Assembly (NCBI GenBank): GCA_964036315.1
Contig: OZ038517.1
Location: 47,269,309-47,333,308 of the forward strand
Origin: Acanthosepion esculentum
Taxonomy: Eukaryota > Mollusca > Cephalopoda > Sepiida > Sepiidae
Length of the DNA: 64,000 nucleotides
Direction of reading: 5' to 3'
Of the stretch, positions 60,856 through 64,000 are shown piece after piece (position 1 is the stretch's first letter; each line of letters begins with the position of its first letter). The position numbers were made by a program, and so were the translations under genes. Under the pieces are notes generated by a model that saw only the letters and a list, made by a program, of their open reading frames with translations, ran no database searches and was not told the origin of the DNA.

Positions 60856-61557
60856 GATTGATTTGTTTGTTTAATGACATATCAACTCCTTATGGGTCAT
60901 TTAATGCCAAAATCATATCCATAATTATTGAAAGTCCTATTCTGTTAGTAATAGTTGAATTAATTTATCACCATTGATAATACTTTTCATATTTTTAATG
61001 CATTTCTATAATAAAATCAGTAGCAGTGCATTTCCATTATCAATATATTTACCTTATTCTGTTTTTTATACTAAAATTTACCCAATACAAAGCTCAATAG
61101 ACACTGAAGGTAGAGTGTTACTACTAAAAAGGTCCTAATGAATGAGGTGTGATATGAGTGAATGAGGAGGTGGTAAGAAGGGAAAATTATAAGGATGAGG
61201 AGGATAGATAACTGTTGATGAGGTTAAGATTGTAGTGTTCAGGGAAGAGACCATGCAGGATTGATTGAATGATTGATTTGTTTAACGGCATATCAACTTT
61301 TTATGGGTCATTTAATGCCGAAATTTAATTTTCTTAGATGCTTTGAAGTAATAAAAATATGATATATATTATTCTTCTTTCACAATTGGATACATGGTAG
61401 ATGATACTTAGCTTTTGTGCAAATACATGTTTATGTGAGGCGGTGATATGTGTATTTTATGTTGTAGTTTTGTTGAACTTATATTTTGGAATACATTTTG
61501 ATTTCTTTAAGAAATTCTAGGATATTATATGGAATGATGTCATGAGAGTTCTTTCAT
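60856..61557 (-). repeat. SINE-C 3'-end fragments and unassigned sequence
   Basis: 60858-60925 and 61265-61420 each contain TTGTTTAATGACATATCAAC-type and GGGTCATTTAATGCC blocks, the SINE-C 3' end in reverse. The intervening 60926-61264 and 61421-61557 show nothing recognisable. Confidence 0.65.
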
Positions 61558-61990
61558 ATTGGTTGGTTAATTTTGTTTGGTGGCATATCAACACCTCTAT
61601 GGGTTATTTAATGCCAAAATATAAATATTTTGTACATAATTTTATGGCTTCATCTACAGATAAAATGTAATTTGAATGCAATTCTATTGTTGGTAATTTT
61701 TTTTATAAAAATGTATTGCTAGTATTTTTACTATAAAAATATATTTTCATAGTGTTGAGTTTGGGGGTTCACTATTTGCCTATAGCTGGGACCCTAACAG
61801 GTGCTACCACCCTGGGTTACGGTGGAGCTGGGAAAAACAGTAATTAAGAGGTGGTACCACGTTCCTCAAAACTTCCAATCTCCTTGCTGCTGGATGTAGT
61901 TTATCGTCATACCCAGGACTATGTCCTGAAAAAGAAGAATTGGACAGCAAATGAGTCTGGAATTTTTGCTCAGGTTTGAAAATGATGCCA
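61558..61990 (-). mobile_element. SINE-C, near full-length
   Basis: 3' end TGGTGGCATATCAACACCTC plus GGGTTATTTAATGCC; a T/A-rich middle; then the head region GGGACCCTAACAGGTGCTAC, CACCCTGGGTTACGGTGGAG, AATTAAGAGGTGGTACCACG and TCCTTGCTGCTGGATGTAG in reverse. On its own strand the order is head to tail, ending in a sequence like the SINE-B2 tail. I see no clear A/B boxes, so whether it is tRNA-derived is open. Confidence 0.7.
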
Positions 61991-62334
61991 ATGTAAAGAA
62001 ACAAGAATCCATTTAAGTAAATACCCTGGGAAAAAGATCAGCTGTTGTGGAAATCTTGGTTTGTTAATAATATTGTGACCCTGTCATGATGCCATCAACA
62101 TTCGAGAAGGTGCTCCTAACCACTTTAACTCTTATCTCCAGAAAACATCTGTACACTGGCTAAATGGTTTCTTTCCTTTCTTTGTTCTGATGTTGCCAAG
62201 AAATTGTTTGATGGAATCCTTCATGTGTCTCGTTTTTTTTGTCAAAAAAACGATAAAAGAAAAATCGAAGAATTGATATTTGATATTCCAGAGTAAATAG
62301 CCCTTGCAAGGTGCATTCATTATTAACTTTTTAA
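61991..62334. other. No gene recognised
   Basis: Unassigned; a 62-codon minus-strand frame at 62132-62320 has no recognised similarity. Confidence 0.45.
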
Positions 62335-62442
62335 TCTGGTTGATTTATTTTTTTTAGCAGCAGATCAACGTCTATGAGTTATTTAATGCTGAAATCTAAA
62401 TATTTTCAGTGTAATTTTATGTGTTTAACTACAGATATTTTG

Positions 62443-62640
62443 TCTATATTTCTGAGATGTGGTATTATGTACATTATTTACATTAATCGGACTATTGTCC
62501 TCATCTTTGTCGTCATATTTATTACAACATTTCGGCCGTTGTATGCTCCGGCCTTCTTCAGGTGGTTGGAATGTCAAACTGAACACTTTAGTTCGCTCAC
62601 TGGGGTAGACTGTTTTAATTCCACAAAACACCATTATCCA
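62443..62640 (-). mobile_element. SINE-A, minus-strand half of a head-to-head pair
   Basis: Tail and core are complete (on the minus strand CACCTGAAGAAGGCCGGAGC ... GGCCGAAATGTTGTAATAAA); linker and head are mostly lost, leaving a ~14-base head scrap in reverse (TATCCATTGTGCTA) against the head of the next copy. Confidence 0.82.
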
Positions 62641-62940
62641 TTGTGCTATGGCACAGTGGATAAAGGCGTTAGTTAGATCCAGTGACAGGACACAAAGAGT
62701 GTGAGTTCAATACCTGGTCAAGGCAGTGGAGAACATTCAGAGGGGGAATTAACAGCAGATAACTGACATCCATTAGACATAGCACGTGGAACTAGAACAG
62801 TCTACCCCAGTGAGCGAAATAAAGGGTTCAGTTCGACATTCCAACCACCTGAAGAAGGCTGGAGTGTACAAGGGCCGAAACGTTGTAATAAATATGATGA
62901 CAAAGATGAGGACAATAGTTCGATTAATGTAAATAATGTA
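62641..62940 (+). mobile_element. SINE-A, full-length, plus-strand half of a head-to-head pair
   Basis: A box TGGCACAGTGG at 62649-62659, B box GAGTTCAATACC near 62703, linker, core (CACCTGAAGAAGGCTGGAGT; GGGCCGAAACGTTGTAATAA), and tail to GTAAATAATGT. ACAGATATTTTG occurs at 62431-62442 and 62940-62951, flanking the pair; it may be a target duplication of the whole pair, although parts of it resemble the SINE tail. Confidence 0.88.
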
Positions 62941-63234
62941 CAGATATTTTGCACATAATTTTACACTTTCAGAGTAAAGGTATGTTTTTCAGATATATAT
63001 TTTGTAGATCATAAAATGTATTGTGGGTAATTTTACTATAAAAATGTACTGTTGATTTTTGTTTGGAAGTTCGCTATTTTCCAATGTCTGGGACCCTAAC
63101 AGGTGCTACCACCCCAGGTCGGGGTGGACCTGGCAACAACAGCAAATAAGAGGTGGTTTCATGCTCCTCAAAACCTCCAATCCCCCAATCAGATGCCTTG
63201 CTGATATTGATGTCTAGAATCTGTTCTCATCTCT

Positions 63235-63960
63235 CATTCACAGAAGGGAAGTGTCAGATATGACGCTATTGGAATAGAAGTGATGGCTTTATTTAACTGT
63301 CTTGATAGTGAAAGGGTGGGACTGAGATGCCAACCTAGTAGCACGTTTAAATTTATGCAGTTTGAGAACCAGTGAAAGTAGCTTCTTGACACAGTTACTG
63401 TGAAAGTATTTGTAGAAAAGACAGAGGGAAGCAATGGCATGTCTGTGAGAGAGAGCGACTGTAAATGAGATGCTACATCAGGACCAATCACATAGCATAT
63501 CTGTCTCTGGATTTTGTCAAGGACCTTAAAATGAACAGCGGAGGCTCCAAACCAAATATAGTAGCAGCATTCCATGCAAGGGCAAATGGTTGATATATAT
63601 ATTTTAAGGGATGGACTCGTGTGAGAAAAACTTTCTGGCATGATACAGAGAACCAACTTTCCTTGTGCAGATGAAGCTATTGATTCAATGTATTTGTTCC
63701 ATCTCAGGTCAGTGGGTAGTGTGAGACCAAGCAGTTGCAGAGAGGTGCTCTCGTGGAGTTGAGCATCAGACATTCTAATGGTAGGCAAGGATAGTTCTCT
63801 GTGGCGAGTAAAAGAGAGCAGTTTTGTTTTTGAGGCATTAAAGTTAACCAGCCATTTCTTGCCCCAGTCAACAACAGATTTGAGGTCCTTTTCAAAACCA
63901 ACGACTAGGTTAGGTTTGCCGGCAATGCCGTATTTCATTTAGATTCTATTTATATATCAA
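63235..63960 (-). pseudogene. LINE-A reverse-transcriptase C-terminal half, longest open copy
   Basis: A 234-codon open frame (63938-63234): VVDWGKKWLVNFNASKTKLL, SFTRHRELSLPTIRMSDAQL, TSLQLLGLTLPTDLRWNKYI, ESIASSAQGK, then ISTICPCMECCYYIWFGASA, KVLDKIQRQICYVIGPDVAS, FSTNTFTVTVSRSYFHW and LLGWHLSPTLSL. This is the part after the YxDD palm motif: the NxxKTK block, the LGL thumb block and the C-terminal Cys/His region of jockey/CR1-like LINEs. The upstream palm may continue past 63960, but the window ends at 64000. Frameshifts near the C-terminus make it probably inactive. Confidence 0.88.
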
Positions 63961-64000
63961 AATTGTGATCAGTCTCGTTGTAGTGGGCAACCAGTGCATT

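Larger units (their letters stand above)
62335..63215 (-). mobile_element. SINE-C interrupted by a SINE-A head-to-head pair
   Basis: The left part 62335-62442 has the SINE-C 3' end (TTATTTAATGCTGAAATCTA). The right part 62941-63215 carries the middle and head (GGGACCCTAACAGGTGCTAC, then ACCCCAGGTCGGGGTGGACC and AAATAAGAGGTGGTTTCATG). The SINE-A pair lies between them. Confidence 0.75.

Overview
This 64-kb window reads as animal nuclear DNA that is almost entirely mobile-element sequence. I recognise no host protein-coding gene. The AT-rich base composition, long (TA)n tracts, several tRNA-derived SINE families, Penelope-like elements (PLEs), jockey-type LINE fragments, and mariner, Tc1 and hAT relics together suggest a mollusc, most likely a coleoid cephalopod such as an octopus. 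The organism is an inference; no species-diagnostic gene is present. Family names used here (LINE-A/B/C, SINE-A/B1/B2/C, HHR-SINE, sat180) are my own labels.

Layout. 1-7 kb: a 0.55-kb inverted repeat (1-548 and 6438-6979) encloses an 81-bp minisatellite, LINE fragments, a degenerate PLE with a GIY-YIG-type endonuclease, and a hammerhead-ribozyme SINE. 7-20 kb: LINE-A ends, head-to-head SINE-A copies, PLE ends beside (TA)n, a 31-bp minisatellite, a perfect 95-bp-arm palindrome, a 5S rRNA/tRNA chimeric SINE, a 105-bp minisatellite grown from reverse-transcriptase sequence, a MITE, and a 180-bp satellite. 20-35 kb: TA-rich satellite, further LINE-A copies including a segmental duplication, and heat-shock-element-like sites. 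35-42.3 kb: a mariner element split by a complete Tc1 element, a hammerhead SINE, an inverted SINE-A, and a hAT relic carrying an LTR-like insertion. 42.6-48 kb: a very large (TA)n block, a solo LTR with target duplication inside a tandem array, and a tandem dimer of the hammerhead SINE. 48-64 kb: a 114-bp array from a LINE, an 85-bp minisatellite, a second PLE type, a second and shorter LTR, and many SINE and LINE copies.

How the parts relate. Nothing here looks like an operon or a gene cluster; the connecting theme is retroelement biology. The strongest candidate system is a ~315-bp repeat joining a tRNA-like pol III promoter (A and B boxes) to a type I hammerhead ribozyme. It is present as four ribozyme copies, two with every core base intact, and one locus is a tandem dimer whose two cleavage sites lie 314 nt apart. 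That is the arrangement expected of a retrozyme-like circular-RNA retroelement. Degenerate hammerhead-like cores also appear in several other families, usually next to (TA)n tracts. A second theme is minisatellites that arose inside retroelements: two from LINE-B reverse transcriptase, one from a SINE tail, one from a LINE 3' UTR. A third is inverted, head-to-head retroelement architecture.

All alignments were made by eye. Boundaries without a stated target-site duplication are good to about 10-30 bases, and identities are estimates.
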